Assembly (NCBI RefSeq): GCF_002101815.1
Contig: NZ_LQPM01000030.1
Span: forward strand, 186,001 to 250,000
DNA: 64,000 nucleotides
Direction: 5' to 3'
Source: Mycobacterium paraense
Lineage (GTDB): Bacteria > Actinomycetota > Actinomycetes > Mycobacteriales > Mycobacteriaceae
Below are positions 16,240-24,977 of this stretch, piece by piece. The notes below the pieces were generated by a model. The model searched no databases, was not told the origin of the DNA, and was given only the letters and a program-made list of their open reading frames with translations. Within the stretch, counting starts at the first letter, position 1, and every line of letters begins with the position of its first letter. Made by a program: the position numbers and the translations under genes.

Positions 16240-17864
16240 AAGGCGGCCTTGATGGCGGCGTGCAGCTGGCGCAGCGAGGAACGGTCGGCCTTGACCTCCA
16301 GCACGCGCATGCCGCCCCCCGGTTCGTCGAGGGCCGCGTTCAGTTCGTCGACCTCGATCTGCCGGCTCTCCACGTGGTACGCGCGGCACAGCGCGCCGAC
16401 GTCGACGTCGTGCGGGGTGCCGAAGATCCGCGAGGACACGTCGGAGAACCGGGGGTCGCCCTGCTCGAGCAGTTCGAAGATGCCGCCGCCGTTGTCGTTG
16501 GACACCACGATCGTCAGCCGCTGCGGCGTCGGTTCGGTGGGGCCGATCAGCAGCCCGGAGCTGTCGTGCACGAACGTCAGGTCGCCGATCAGCGCGACGG
16601 TGCGGCCCTCGTGCGCCAGGGCGGCGCCGATCGCTGTGGACACGGTGCCGTCGATGCCGGCGACCCCGCGGTTGGACCTGACTTTGATTTCGTGGGCGTC
16701 CAAACCCACCAGCGCGGCGTCGCGCACCGGGTTGGACGCACCGAGCACCAGCTGGTCGCCCGGGCGCAGCGCGTCGGCCACGGCGGCGGCGACGTGCAGC
16801 CCGGTGGTCAGCGGGTGCACCGCCAGCTGGCCGCGCACCGCGGAGATCGCGTGCCGGTTCATTTCCGCGCAGCGGTGCAGCCACGCGGGGTGCGGCGTCC
16901 CGGTGGTCACCGCCCGGGTGCCGGTGGCCTGCGAGTTGCCCGAGACGTCGGGCCAGCGCGGCCCGGTGGTCAGCGCGTACACCGGCACCTTCGGGTCGGC
17001 CAGCAGCGCCGACACCGGGCGGTGCAGCGTCGGGCGGCCCAGCATGATCACCTGCCTGGGGCGCAGCAGCGGCAGGGCGAGCGGGTGCAGCGGGTTGGCC
17101 GGGGCGGGTGCCGTCGGCTCGGCGACCGTGGGCAGTTGCTCCAGGTTGGGGTGGGTTCCCGCGCCGTGCCCGGCGATGACGACCGTGTCGGCCGTCAGGT
17201 CGATGTCCAGCGGCTGGTCGAAGGTGACCGGCGGCGTGTACGTCCACGGCTTGCCGCCGGGGCGGCCCGGCGGGGTCGCGGCGCCGCGCGGTTCGCGATC
17301 GGGCACCAACGGTTCGCGCAGCGGGATGTCGAACTGCACGGGGCCGGCGTTGGCGGTGCGCGATCCCGTGGCGGCCGCCAGCACGCGGCAGGTGGCCGAT
17401 CGCCAGGTGGCGTTGAGCGAATCCAGCCGCTCGGGCGCGTCCTCGGCCAGGCCCAGGCTGATGGTGGCGCGGACCTGGGTACCGAAGTAGCCCAGCTGCT
17501 CCATGGTCTGGTTGGCCCCGGTGCCCAGCAGCTCATACGGCCGGTTGGCCGACAGCACGATCAGCGGCACCCGCGCGTAGTTGGCCTCGACCACCGCCGG
17601 GCCGAGGTTGGCCACGGCGGTCCCCGACGTCATCGCTACACAGACGGGCGCGCCGGCGCCGATCGCCAGCCCGATCGCCAGGTAGCCGGCCGTGCGCTCG
17701 TCGATGCGGACGTGCAGCCGGATCCGGCCGGACCGGTCGGCGTCCTGCAGCGCGAAGGCCAGCGGCGCGTTCCGCGACCCCGGACACAAGACCACATCGC
17801 GGACGCCGCCGCGGATCAGCTCGTCGACGACGACGCGAGCCTGTGTCGTCGAGGGGTTCACCAC
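16236..17864 (-). CDS. menD: SEPHCHC synthase MenD
   Basis: MenD is the thiamine-diphosphate enzyme that joins 2-oxoglutarate (as succinic semialdehyde) to isochorismate, committing it to menaquinone. The 542-residue protein has the catalytic Glu in DERTAGY (Glu56), GSRNAPLAFAL for isochorismate, and the ThDP/Mg motif from GDLTFVHD to NDNGGGIFE. The M. tuberculosis enzyme is feedback-inhibited by dihydroxynaphthoate. GTG start at 17864. A 101-base gap with a long hairpin separates it from bpoC, so it may have its own promoter or be fed by readthrough. Confidence 0.95.
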   Translation of the reverse strand: MVNPSTTQARVVVDELIRGGVRDVVLCPGSRNAPLAFALQDADRSGRIRLHVRIDERTAGYLAIGLAIGAGAPVCVAMTSGTAVANLGPAVVEANYARVPLIVLSANRPYELLGTGANQTMEQLGYFGTQVRATISLGLAEDAPERLDSLNATWRSATCRVLAAATGSRTANAGPVQFDIPLREPLVPDREPRGAATPPGRPGGKPWTYTPPVTFDQPLDIDLTADTVVIAGHGAGTHPNLEQLPTVAEPTAPAPANPLHPLALPLLRPRQVIMLGRPTLHRPVSALLADPKVPVYALTTGPRWPDVSGNSQATGTRAVTTGTPHPAWLHRCAEMNRHAISAVRGQLAVHPLTTGLHVAAAVADALRPGDQLVLGASNPVRDAALVGLDAHEIKVRSNRGVAGIDGTVSTAIGAALAHEGRTVALIGDLTFVHDSSGLLIGPTEPTPQRLTIVVSNDNGGGIFELLEQGDPRFSDVSSRIFGTPHDVDVGALCRAYHVESRQIEVDELNAALDEPGGGMRVLEVKADRSSLRQLHAAIKAAL

Positions 17865-17899
17865 TACAGCGTGTCACAACCCGCTAACAGGCCGCCGAA

Positions 17900-17947
17900 C
17901 GTGGAGTTGTTGCGCCAAATGGCGTGATTTCCCGCAACAAGTCGACG
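17900..17947. terminator. Hairpin between bpoC and menD
   Basis: CGTGGAGTTGTTGCG (17900-17914) and CGCAACAAGTCGACG (17933-17947) pair over 15 positions with two mismatches, loop 18 bases. It sits between two codirectional genes and lacks a T run. The loop, read on the minus strand, contains GGAAATCACGC, also present in the hairpin at 50376-50431. Confidence 0.5.
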
Positions 17948-17965
17948 CTGGGCGGCGCAGGGGCT

Positions 17966-18748
17966 TCAGGCGCCGGCGAAGAACTGCAGCGCCGCGGCGT
18001 TGACCGCCTCGGGCCGCTCCAGGAACCCGAGATGACCGGCGTCGGGTATCTGCAGGTATCGCCCGTTGGGCATCGCGTCGGCGACCTCCCGGCCCAGATA
18101 CGGCGGGGTGACGATGTCCTCGGAGAAGCCGAGCACCAGCACCGGCGCGGCGATGCTGCGGTAGGCCGACAACCGGTTGGTCTGCGGAGAGACATACATC
18201 TGGGCGCGCAGGCCAGGGGTCTGCTTGACCGGCCAAGTGGTGAACATCGCGATCCAGTCGGCGACCGCCGCCTCATCGTTGATCGTCTTGCGGGAAAAGC
18301 TCTCCAGCAGCCGGTTTCTGGCGTCGAGCCCGGGCGGCAGCTGAATCCCGGAGGCGTGCAGCTCGACCTCGGCCTCGTGGAAGAACTGGCGGGCGCGGTC
18401 CAGGCGGCCGCGGGTGGCCATCAGCACCGCCGAGCGGACCAGCTCGGGCCGCGCCACCATGAGTTCCTGCGCGATGAACGCGCCCATGGACACCCCGACG
18501 AGCCGCGCCGGGGCGGCGCCCAGCGACTCGATCAGCGCGGCGGTGTCGGCGACCATCGTCTGCGTGGTGAAGCCCTCGGCGTTTTCCGTATCGCCGACGC
18601 CGCGGTTGTCGAACGTGATGCAGCGGTACCCGGCGGCCAGGAAGGCCGGGACCTGATGGGGATGCCAGGTACGCCCGGCGCCGCCGCGGCCGGCGATGAA
18701 AACGACGGGCTCACCGGACCCGCGATCGTCGTATGCCAGGTTGATCAC
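17966..18748 (-). CDS. bpoC: Alpha/beta hydrolase BpoC, MenH candidate
   Basis: A 260-residue alpha/beta hydrolase with a complete triad: Ser87 in GVSMGA, Asp211 in FSEDIVTP, His239 in DAGHLGF. It is named after bromoperoxidases (Rv0554), but that chemistry is a side activity of such hydrolases. Its place between menC and menD, with a GTGA overlap with menC (18745-18748), makes it the natural candidate for MenH, which eliminates pyruvate from SEPHCHC. Biochemical proof is not implied by the sequence. Lipase or esterase activity is the alternative. Confidence 0.85.
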   Translation of the reverse strand: MINLAYDDRGSGEPVVFIAGRGGAGRTWHPHQVPAFLAAGYRCITFDNRGVGDTENAEGFTTQTMVADTAALIESLGAAPARLVGVSMGAFIAQELMVARPELVRSAVLMATRGRLDRARQFFHEAEVELHASGIQLPPGLDARNRLLESFSRKTINDEAAVADWIAMFTTWPVKQTPGLRAQMYVSPQTNRLSAYRSIAAPVLVLGFSEDIVTPPYLGREVADAMPNGRYLQIPDAGHLGFLERPEAVNAAALQFFAGA

Positions 18749-19716
18749 CCGGACGACGGTACAAGGAGCGGATGGCAGGCCTTGATCCGGTCGATCCACC
18801 ACCGGCGCCGCTCGGGCGGCGCGGCCAGCGCCCGCAGCCGGGCCGGGTCGGGCGTCACCGGCCCGACCGGCAGGCAGCCGTCGACCGGGGCGGCGACGTC
18901 CACCACGTCTTCGGTGAACAGGCCGCCGGTACCCAGCCCGCAGGCGTGGCGCAGGTGCGGCAGGGCCGCAGCGGCGGTCAACCCGTGGCTGATGCCGACC
19001 GCCGAGTCCAGCGCGCTGGAGACCACGACGGGGATGTCGATCTGGGCGGCGATGGCGAGCAGGACCGCGACCCCGCCCAGCGGGGCGACCTTCAGCACCG
19101 CGATGTCGGCGGCGCCGGCGCGGACCACCGCGAGCGGGTCGTCGGCCTTGCGGATGCTTTCGTCGGCGGCGATCGGCACGTCGATCCGCGCCCGCAACGC
19201 GGCGAGTTCGTCGACGCTCGCGCAGGGCTGTTCGAGGTACTCCAGCGGGCCGTCGGCGGTCAGGGCGGCGGCGGCCCGGACCGCCTGCTCGACGGTCCAG
19301 CCGCCGTTGGCGTCCGCCCGCACGGTCGGCACGAGCGCGCGCACGGCGTCGACCCGCGCCACGTCGTCGGCCAGCGTCTGGCCCGGCTCGGCGACCTTCA
19401 CCTTGGCGGTGCCGGCCCCGGGGAATCGGGACAGCACCTCGCCCACCTGGGCGGCGGGCACGGCCGGCACGGTCGCGTTGATCGGGACGCGCTGGCGCAG
19501 GACGGTCGGCGGCGGCCGGTAGGCGCCCTCGATGGCGGCGGCCAGCCAGTGCGCGGCCTCCGGCGGCGCGTATTCCAGGAAGGCCCCGAACTCGCCCCAG
19601 CCCGCGGGGCCCTCGATCAGCGCGACCTCGCGGGTGGTGATGCCGCGGAAGCGCACCCGCATCGGCAGCGCCACCACGTGCAGGCGGTCCAGCAGGTCCG
19701 CGAGTTCGGGCGTCAC
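18745..19716 (-). CDS. menC: o-Succinylbenzoate synthase MenC
   Basis: A member of the enolase superfamily that dehydrates SHCHC to o-succinylbenzoate. The 323-residue length is normal for actinobacteria. Catalytic Lys pair GTAKVKVAEPG (105/107), metal ligands Asp135 (RADANGGW), Glu162 (LEYLEQP) and Asp185 (AADES), and the second catalytic Lys in VLKVAPLGG (209). The GTG start overlaps the amidohydrolase stop as GTGA (19713-19716), and its own stop overlaps bpoC the same way. Confidence 0.94.
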   Translation of the reverse strand: MTPELADLLDRLHVVALPMRVRFRGITTREVALIEGPAGWGEFGAFLEYAPPEAAHWLAAAIEGAYRPPPTVLRQRVPINATVPAVPAAQVGEVLSRFPGAGTAKVKVAEPGQTLADDVARVDAVRALVPTVRADANGGWTVEQAVRAAAALTADGPLEYLEQPCASVDELAALRARIDVPIAADESIRKADDPLAVVRAGAADIAVLKVAPLGGVAVLLAIAAQIDIPVVVSSALDSAVGISHGLTAAAALPHLRHACGLGTGGLFTEDVVDVAAPVDGCLPVGPVTPDPARLRALAAPPERRRWWIDRIKACHPLLVPSSG

Positions 19717-21317
19717 GCGCCGTATACCTGGCGGCCCGCCAGAAACGTCGCGCGCACCTCGAGGTCGGCGATCCGCTCCGGCGGGACGGTCCGGGGGTCG
19801 GCCGACAGCACCACCAGGTCCGCGTACTTGCCGACCTCCAGCGAGCCGATCGCGTCGTCGGAGAACAGCTGCCAGGCGGCGTCGATGGTCTGCGCGCGGA
19901 TCGCCTGGTCGACGGTCAGCCGCTCCTCGGGCGCCAGCACCCGGCCGCTGGGCGCCGTGCGCGTGACGGCCACGCTGATGTTGCGCAGCGGCTCCTCGGG
20001 CGTGACCGGCGGGTCGTTGTGCAACGAGATCCGCATGCCGGTGGCCACCGCGGAACCCGCCGGCATCCAACGGGAACCGCGCTCGGGCCCGAACAGGCCG
20101 TCGACGAGGATGTCGCCCCAGTAGTGGATCTGGTCGACGAAGATGCTGCAGGTCACGCCGAGGTCGGCGGCCCGCTGCAGCTGCTCGGGCCGGATGGCGC
20201 CGACGTGCTCGAGGCGCAGCCGGTGGTCGGGGCGGGGGTGCCGCGCGAGCGCCTCCTCGTAGACGTCCAGGATCGTGTCCACGCCGGCGTCGCCCTGCAC
20301 GTGGCAGGCCATCGGCCAGCCCAGCGGGAAGTAGGCGCCGACGATCTCGGCCAGCTGCTCGCGGGTGTAGTTGGCGTGGCCGCAGGAGCCGGGCGGCACG
20401 CCGATGGCGCGGGTGGCCTCGGTGTCCAGGTACGGGAACGACAGCGCGATGTTGCCGACCCACGGCGAGCCGTCCACCCAGATCTTGATGCCGACCTGGC
20501 GCAGCATGTCGTCGCCCTGGCCGGGGGTGGCGTCGGTGCGCATCTGCGGGTTGGAGATCTCGTAGGTGCGCAGCCGGACGGTCAGGTCGTCGCGCAGCTG
20601 CTCGACCAGCGGCCCGAACGCCGGGTCGAAGGCCATTTCCGAGCAGGTGGTCAGCCCCGCGCGGTTGAGCCGGGCGCATTCGGCGCGCAGCATCGCCGGG
20701 TAGTCGCCGGGCTCGATGGCCCCGGCGAGCAGTGGAAACACCGCGCCGGTCTCCTCGGCGGTGCCGTCGAGATCGCCGTGCGCGTCGCGGCCGAACCGGG
20801 CGCCCTTGGGGTCGGGGGTGTCCCGGGTCAGGCCGGCGCGCCGGGCGGCGTGTGCATTGAAATACGCCTTGTGTCCGGAGTTGTGAATGATCACCAGCGG
20901 GTAGTCGGGCGCGATCTCGTCCAGCCAGCCCAGCGTGGCGTCGGGAAGCCCGTTCTGCAGCAGCGGATCCCAGCCGTTGAGGTAGGCGCCGGCGGCCCCG
21001 CGCGCTGTGACCTCGCGACCCACCGCCGCGACGACGTCGTCGGCGCGGGGCAGCGTGACCGGGCGGATGTCGACGATCCGGTCCGACAGCGCCATGGCCT
21101 CCATCAGCGGATGACCGTGCGCCTCAACGAATCCCGGCATGACGCAGCCGTCGCCCACGTCGATGGTCCGGGTGCCTTCGCCGATGAGGTCGGCGACGTC
21201 GGAGCGGGTGCCGACGGCGACGATGCGGCGGTCGGCCACCGCGAGCGCCTCGGCGGTGGGGCGCGCCTCGTCGACGGTCAGTACGGTCCCGGTGACGACC
21301 AGGTCTGCCTGCCCCAT
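19713..21317 (-). CDS. Amidohydrolase family protein (YtcJ-like, Rv0552-like)
   Basis: A 534-residue metal-dependent amidohydrolase. The HxH metal pair is in GFVEAHGHPL, further motifs are NSGHKAYFNAH, ACHVQGDAGVD and LRLEHVGAI, and the C-terminal strand has GSLEVGKYADLVVLSADP. YtcJ-like enzymes hydrolyse amides or exocyclic C-N bonds of unknown natural substrates. It leads the menC-bpoC run with a GTGA overlap. The ATG at 21317 follows TAGCAT by eight bases on the minus strand. It shares a divergent control region with fadD8. Why an amidohydrolase is tied to menC is not known. Confidence 0.88.
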   Translation of the reverse strand: MGQADLVVTGTVLTVDEARPTAEALAVADRRIVAVGTRSDVADLIGEGTRTIDVGDGCVMPGFVEAHGHPLMEAMALSDRIVDIRPVTLPRADDVVAAVGREVTARGAAGAYLNGWDPLLQNGLPDATLGWLDEIAPDYPLVIIHNSGHKAYFNAHAARRAGLTRDTPDPKGARFGRDAHGDLDGTAEETGAVFPLLAGAIEPGDYPAMLRAECARLNRAGLTTCSEMAFDPAFGPLVEQLRDDLTVRLRTYEISNPQMRTDATPGQGDDMLRQVGIKIWVDGSPWVGNIALSFPYLDTEATRAIGVPPGSCGHANYTREQLAEIVGAYFPLGWPMACHVQGDAGVDTILDVYEEALARHPRPDHRLRLEHVGAIRPEQLQRAADLGVTCSIFVDQIHYWGDILVDGLFGPERGSRWMPAGSAVATGMRISLHNDPPVTPEEPLRNISVAVTRTAPSGRVLAPEERLTVDQAIRAQTIDAAWQLFSDDAIGSLEVGKYADLVVLSADPRTVPPERIADLEVRATFLAGRQVYGA

Positions 21318-21325
21318 GTGCACGG

Positions 21326-21383
21326 ATGCTAGTGCGTGCAGGGTGCGGCCGACCCGAATTGCAACACGTTCTAGTCTTGCCAC
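21326..21383. promoter_or_regulatory. Divergent control region with a KstR-type site
   Basis: TGCAACACGTTCTA (21360-21373) fits the published KstR consensus TNNAACNNGTTNNA at every fixed position. It abuts TAGTCT (21372-21377), a -10 element six bases before the fadD8 ATG. On the other strand TAGCAT (21331-21326) lies eight bases before the amidohydrolase ATG. KstR is the repressor of mycobacterial cholesterol catabolism; binding here is inferred from the motif only. Confidence 0.6.
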
Positions 21384-22985
21384 ATGACGGACGACCTGCT
21401 GCGCAACCCGACCCATAACGGCCACCTGTTGGTGGGGGCGCTCAAGCGCCACAAGAACCGGCCGGTGCTGTTTCTCGGCGACACCACGCTGACCGGTGGT
21501 CAGTTGGCCGAGCGGATCAGCCAGTACACGCAGGCGTTCGAGGCGCTGGGCGCCGGCACCGGCGTCACGGTCGGGCTGCTGTCCCTCAACCGCCCCGAGG
21601 TGCTGATGATCCTGGGCGCCAGCCAGACCCAGGGCTACCGGCGCACCGCGCTGCACCCGCTCGGCTCGCTCGACGACCACGCCTACGTGCTCTCCGATGC
21701 CGGGGTCAGCTCGCTGATCATCGACCCCAACCCGATGTTCGTGGAGCGGGCGCTGGGGCTGCTGGAGAAGGTGCCGTCGCTCCAGCAGATCCTGACGATC
21801 GGCCCGGTGCCCGAGGCGCTGCGCGGCGTGGCCGTCGACCTGTCGGCCGAGGCGGCGAAGTACGAGCCCAAGCCGCTGGTGGTCGCCGACCTGCCGCCGG
21901 ACAACATCGGCGGCCTGACCTACACCGGCGGGACGACCGGCAAGCCCAAGGGCGTGATCGGGACGACCGGAAACATCGCCGCCATGACCGCGATCCAGCT
22001 CGCCGAGTGGGAGTGGCCGGAGCACCCGCGGTTTTTGATGTGCACGCCGCTGTCGCACGCCGGCGCGGCGTTCTTCACGCCCACCGTGGTCAAGGGCGGC
22101 GAGATGGTGGTGCTGAGCAAGTTCGACCCGGCCGAGGTGCTGAGAGTCATTGAGGAGCAGAAGATTACGGCCACCATGCTGGTGCCGTCGATGCTCTACG
22201 CGCTGATGGACCACCCCGATTCGCACACCCGCGACCTGTCGTCGCTGGAGACCGTCTACTACGGCGCCTCGGCGATCAACCCGGTCCGGCTGGCCGAGGC
22301 GATCCGCCGGTTCGGCCCGATCTTCGCCCAGTACTACGGGCAGTCCGAGGCCCCGATGGTGATCACCTACCTGGCCAAGGCCGACCACGACGAGAAGCGG
22401 CTGACCTCCTGCGGGCGCCCGACGCTGTTCGCCCGCGTGGCGCTGCTGGGCCCCGACGGCAAGCCGGTGCCGCAGGGCGAGCCGGGCGAGATCTGCGTCA
22501 GCGGACCGCTTTTGGCCGGCGGCTACTGGAATTTACCCGACGAGACGTCGAAGACTTTTAAAGACGGCTGGCTGCACACCGGCGACATGGCCCGCGAGGA
22601 CGAGGACGGCTTCTACTTCATCGTCGACCGGGTCAAGGACATGATCGTCACCGGCGGGTTCAACGTGTTCCCCCGCGAGGTCGAGGACGTGATCGCCGAG
22701 CATCCCGCCGTCGCGCAGGTCTGCGTGGTCGGCACGCCCGACGAGAAGTGGGGCGAGGCCGTCACCGCGGTGGTGGTGCTGCGCGGCGACGCGGCCCGCG
22801 ACGACGCCGCGATCGAGACGATGACCGCCGAGATCCAGGCCGCGGTCAAGGAGCGCAAGGGCTCGGTGCAGTCGCCCAAGCGGGTGGTGGTCGTCGACGC
22901 GCTGCCGTTGACCGGGCTCGGCAAGCCGGACAAGAAGTCCGTCCGGGCGCAGTTCTGGGAGGGCGCCGGCCGCGCGGTCGGCTAG
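21384..22985 (+). CDS. fadD8: Acyl-CoA synthetase FadD8
   Basis: A 533-residue AMP-forming acyl-CoA ligase. The P-loop YTGGTTGKPKG is at about 180-190, adenine region YYGASAINP, Y-G-Q-S-E in QYYGQSEAP, GYWNLPDETSKTFKDGWLHTGD, and the C-terminal Lys in TGLGKPDKKSVR. It activates a carboxylic acid as CoA thioester; the exact acid is unknown. A KstR-like operator overlaps its promoter, which suggests a sterol-related or fatty acid substrate. The ATG is at leaderless distance from the -10. Its stop overlaps that of the TetR gene (CTAG). Confidence 0.92.
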   Translation: MTDDLLRNPTHNGHLLVGALKRHKNRPVLFLGDTTLTGGQLAERISQYTQAFEALGAGTGVTVGLLSLNRPEVLMILGASQTQGYRRTALHPLGSLDDHAYVLSDAGVSSLIIDPNPMFVERALGLLEKVPSLQQILTIGPVPEALRGVAVDLSAEAAKYEPKPLVVADLPPDNIGGLTYTGGTTGKPKGVIGTTGNIAAMTAIQLAEWEWPEHPRFLMCTPLSHAGAAFFTPTVVKGGEMVVLSKFDPAEVLRVIEEQKITATMLVPSMLYALMDHPDSHTRDLSSLETVYYGASAINPVRLAEAIRRFGPIFAQYYGQSEAPMVITYLAKADHDEKRLTSCGRPTLFARVALLGPDGKPVPQGEPGEICVSGPLLAGGYWNLPDETSKTFKDGWLHTGDMAREDEDGFYFIVDRVKDMIVTGGFNVFPREVEDVIAEHPAVAQVCVVGTPDEKWGEAVTAVVVLRGDAARDDAAIETMTAEIQAAVKERKGSVQSPKRVVVVDALPLTGLGKPDKKSVRAQFWEGAGRAVG

Positions 22986-23536
22986 CGCTTGGCCGCGATG
23001 CCGGCCACCAAGAGATCCAGCATGCGGCCCGTCTGCTCCGGCGAACCGCTGGCCACGAAGATGCCGATCAGGCTGGACACCACGTCGTCGGCCCGCACGT
23101 CGGCGCGCAAGCTGCCGTCCTCGGCCCCGGCCCGCAGCAGGATGTCGACGGCGCCGACGATGCTGTCGCGCGTCTGGCTCGGCTGCATCGCGCCGGAGTC
23201 GAAGATCGCGTGCAACGACTCGGCCATCCCGCGCTTGGCGGCCACGAAGCTCGCGTACCGGTCCATCCAGCGCCGCAGGGCCACCCGGGGAGGATGCCGC
23301 GTGAGCAGTTGTTCGGCGGTCGCGGCCACCTCGGCGAGCTCGGCGCGATAGATCGCCTCCACGAGCGCCTCCCGGTTCGGGAAGTGGCGGTACAGCGTGC
23401 CGATGCCGACGCCGGCGTCGCGCGCGATCGACTCCAGCGACACCGGTCGCCCCTGCGCGCCGGCGAACGCCGCCGTGGCCACCTCGAGCAGCTTCTCGCG
23501 GTTGCGGCGCGCATCGGACCGGCTGGGTTGCGCCAA
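22982..23536 (-). CDS. TetR-family repressor
   Basis: A 184-residue protein: N-terminal HTH SLESIARDAGVGIGTLYRHF (about 33-52), then a ligand-binding domain of helices. The start is TTG at 23536, and the palindrome at 23538-23551 lies directly upstream of it, so a bound repressor would cover its own translation start. Two copies of the palindrome lie between it and the divergent aldo/keto reductase, the usual arrangement of a TetR repressor controlling a neighbour. Ligand unknown. Confidence 0.88.
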   Translation of the reverse strand: MAQPSRSDARRNREKLLEVATAAFAGAQGRPVSLESIARDAGVGIGTLYRHFPNREALVEAIYRAELAEVAATAEQLLTRHPPRVALRRWMDRYASFVAAKRGMAESLHAIFDSGAMQPSQTRDSIVGAVDILLRAGAEDGSLRADVRADDVVSSLIGIFVASGSPEQTGRMLDLLVAGIAAKR

Positions 23537-23537
23537 G

Positions 23538-23588
23538 CGGAGGATCCTCCGTTTCTGCTAGGCTGCGGACAAGCGGAGGTGCCTCCGC
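23538..23588. promoter_or_regulatory. Two tandem TetR operators
   Basis: CGGAGGATCCTCCG (23538-23551) and GCGGAGGTGCCTCCGC (23573-23588) are near-identical palindromes, both preceded by CAAG, with centres 36 bases apart. They fill the gap between the divergent TetR and aldo/keto reductase genes. Confidence 0.75.
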
Positions 23589-23618
23589 ATTTCTATCAGT
23601 GTGTCAGACGGGAGCATG

Positions 23619-24506
23619 ATGACAACCTTTCCCACGGTCGCGCGGGTCGGCTACGGCGCGATGCAGCTGTTCGGCGCAGCCCGCGAGGACGCGACCCGCG
23701 TGCTGCGGCGCGCGGTCGAGCTCGGCGTCAACCACATCGACACCGCGTCGTTCTACGGACCCGGCGAGGTCAACCGGCGGATCAGGGAGGCGCTGGCCCC
23801 CTACCCCGACGACCTCGTCATCGTCAGCAAGATCGGCGCGCGCTACACCGGTGCGGAACCCATGCCGCTGACCGCCGCGCAGAAGCCCGCGGAGCTGCGC
23901 GCCGCGGTGGAAGACGACCTGCGCCAGCTCGGCCTGGACCGCGTTCCGGTGGTGAACCTGCGGCGCATGGACATCGGTCCGTCCGCGGAGGTCGAGGAGG
24001 GCCAGGACGTCGACGTCGACGACCAGCTCGCCGAGATGATCGCGCTGCGCGACGAGGGCAAGATCGGGGCGATCGGCATCAGCTCCGTGCCGGTCGACGT
24101 GGTGCGGCGGGCGTTGCCCGCGGGGATCGCCTGCGTGCAGAACGCCTACAGCGTGCTGGACCGCTCGCAGGAAGCCACCCTGGACCTGTGCGCCGCCGAG
24201 GGCATCGCCTGGGTGCCCTACTTCCCGCTGGGCTCGTCGTTCCCGGGCTTTCCGAAGGTCGCCGAGCATCCGGTGGTGGCCGAAATCGCCGGCGCGCTCG
24301 GCGTCACGGGCGCCCAGGTCGGCCTGGCCTGGCTGCTGGCGCACTCGCCGAACACGTTGCTGATTCCGGGCACGCGATCCGTCGGGCACCTCGAGGAAAA
24401 CCTCGGCGCCGCGGAGGTCACCCTCGATGCCGAAGCGCTGGAACGGCTGGACGGCATCGGTTCGTTCGAACCCCAGGCCCATCGCGTGGAGCGCCTGCAG
24501 AGGTAA
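23619..24506 (+). CDS. Aldo/keto reductase
   Basis: A 295-residue TIM-barrel oxidoreductase. GYGAMQL opens the barrel; HIDTASFYG holds the catalytic Asp and Tyr; VIVSKIGARY holds the catalytic Lys; LLIPGTRSVGHLEENL binds NADP. The position that usually carries the catalytic His reads VNLRRMD, so the His seems to be replaced, which may alter activity. ATG 23619 has GGGAG four bases upstream; ATG 23616 and GTG 23601 are alternatives. Control by the divergent TetR through two operators is likely. Confidence 0.85.
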   Translation: MTTFPTVARVGYGAMQLFGAAREDATRVLRRAVELGVNHIDTASFYGPGEVNRRIREALAPYPDDLVIVSKIGARYTGAEPMPLTAAQKPAELRAAVEDDLRQLGLDRVPVVNLRRMDIGPSAEVEEGQDVDVDDQLAEMIALRDEGKIGAIGISSVPVDVVRRALPAGIACVQNAYSVLDRSQEATLDLCAAEGIAWVPYFPLGSSFPGFPKVAEHPVVAEIAGALGVTGAQVGLAWLLAHSPNTLLIPGTRSVGHLEENLGAAEVTLDAEALERLDGIGSFEPQAHRVERLQR

Positions 24507-24516
24507 CGTCGCTGCC

Positions 24517-24972
24517 GTGGGCAGCGCCAAATCCGTCCGGCCGCCGTGGTGGCTCAAGCCGGCGAACAGGGTCTTCATCCAGATGTCGCGGCTCGGAATG
24601 AGTTTCGGCGGCGAGAGCCCCGTCGTGCTGACGGTCAAGGGGCGCAAGTCCGGACGCGAGCGATCGACGCCGGTGACCCCGATGACCGTCGACGGCAAAC
24701 AGTTCGTGGTCGCCGGGTTTCCCGGCGCCGACTGGGTGGCCAATGTGCGCGCCGCCGGGCAGGCGACGGTGGCCCGCGGCCGCCACACCCACACCGTGCG
24801 GATGGTGGAGCTGCCGCCCGACGACGCGCGGCCGATCCTGCGGGCCTTCCCGACCGAGGTGCCCACCGGCGTCGGCTTCATGAAGCGGGCCGGACTGGTC
24901 ACCGACGGCCGGCCCGAGGAATTCGAAGCCCTGGCCGGCCGCTGCGCGGTATTCCGACTGGACCCGGTGTAG
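24517..24972 (+). CDS. Deazaflavin-dependent nitroreductase family protein
   Basis: A 151-residue split-barrel protein of the Ddn/DUF385 type, many of which bind coenzyme F420 and reduce quinones or nitro compounds. The hallmark is VVLTVKGRKSGRERSTPVTPM (about residues 36-56), then FVVAGFPGADWVANVRAAGQATV. The GTG at 24517 is ten bases after the aldo/keto reductase stop, so the two are probably cotranscribed. It is followed closely by the lipoprotein gene. F420 use is a family inference. Confidence 0.82.
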   Translation: MGSAKSVRPPWWLKPANRVFIQMSRLGMSFGGESPVVLTVKGRKSGRERSTPVTPMTVDGKQFVVAGFPGADWVANVRAAGQATVARGRHTHTVRMVELPPDDARPILRAFPTEVPTGVGFMKRAGLVTDGRPEEFEALAGRCAVFRLDPV

Positions 24973-24977
24973 CCGCG

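Noticed and set aside
22748..24601. 617-residue frame over fadD8, TetR and the reductase
   Set aside because: Crosses three clear genes and two operators; Arg/Gly-rich shadow.
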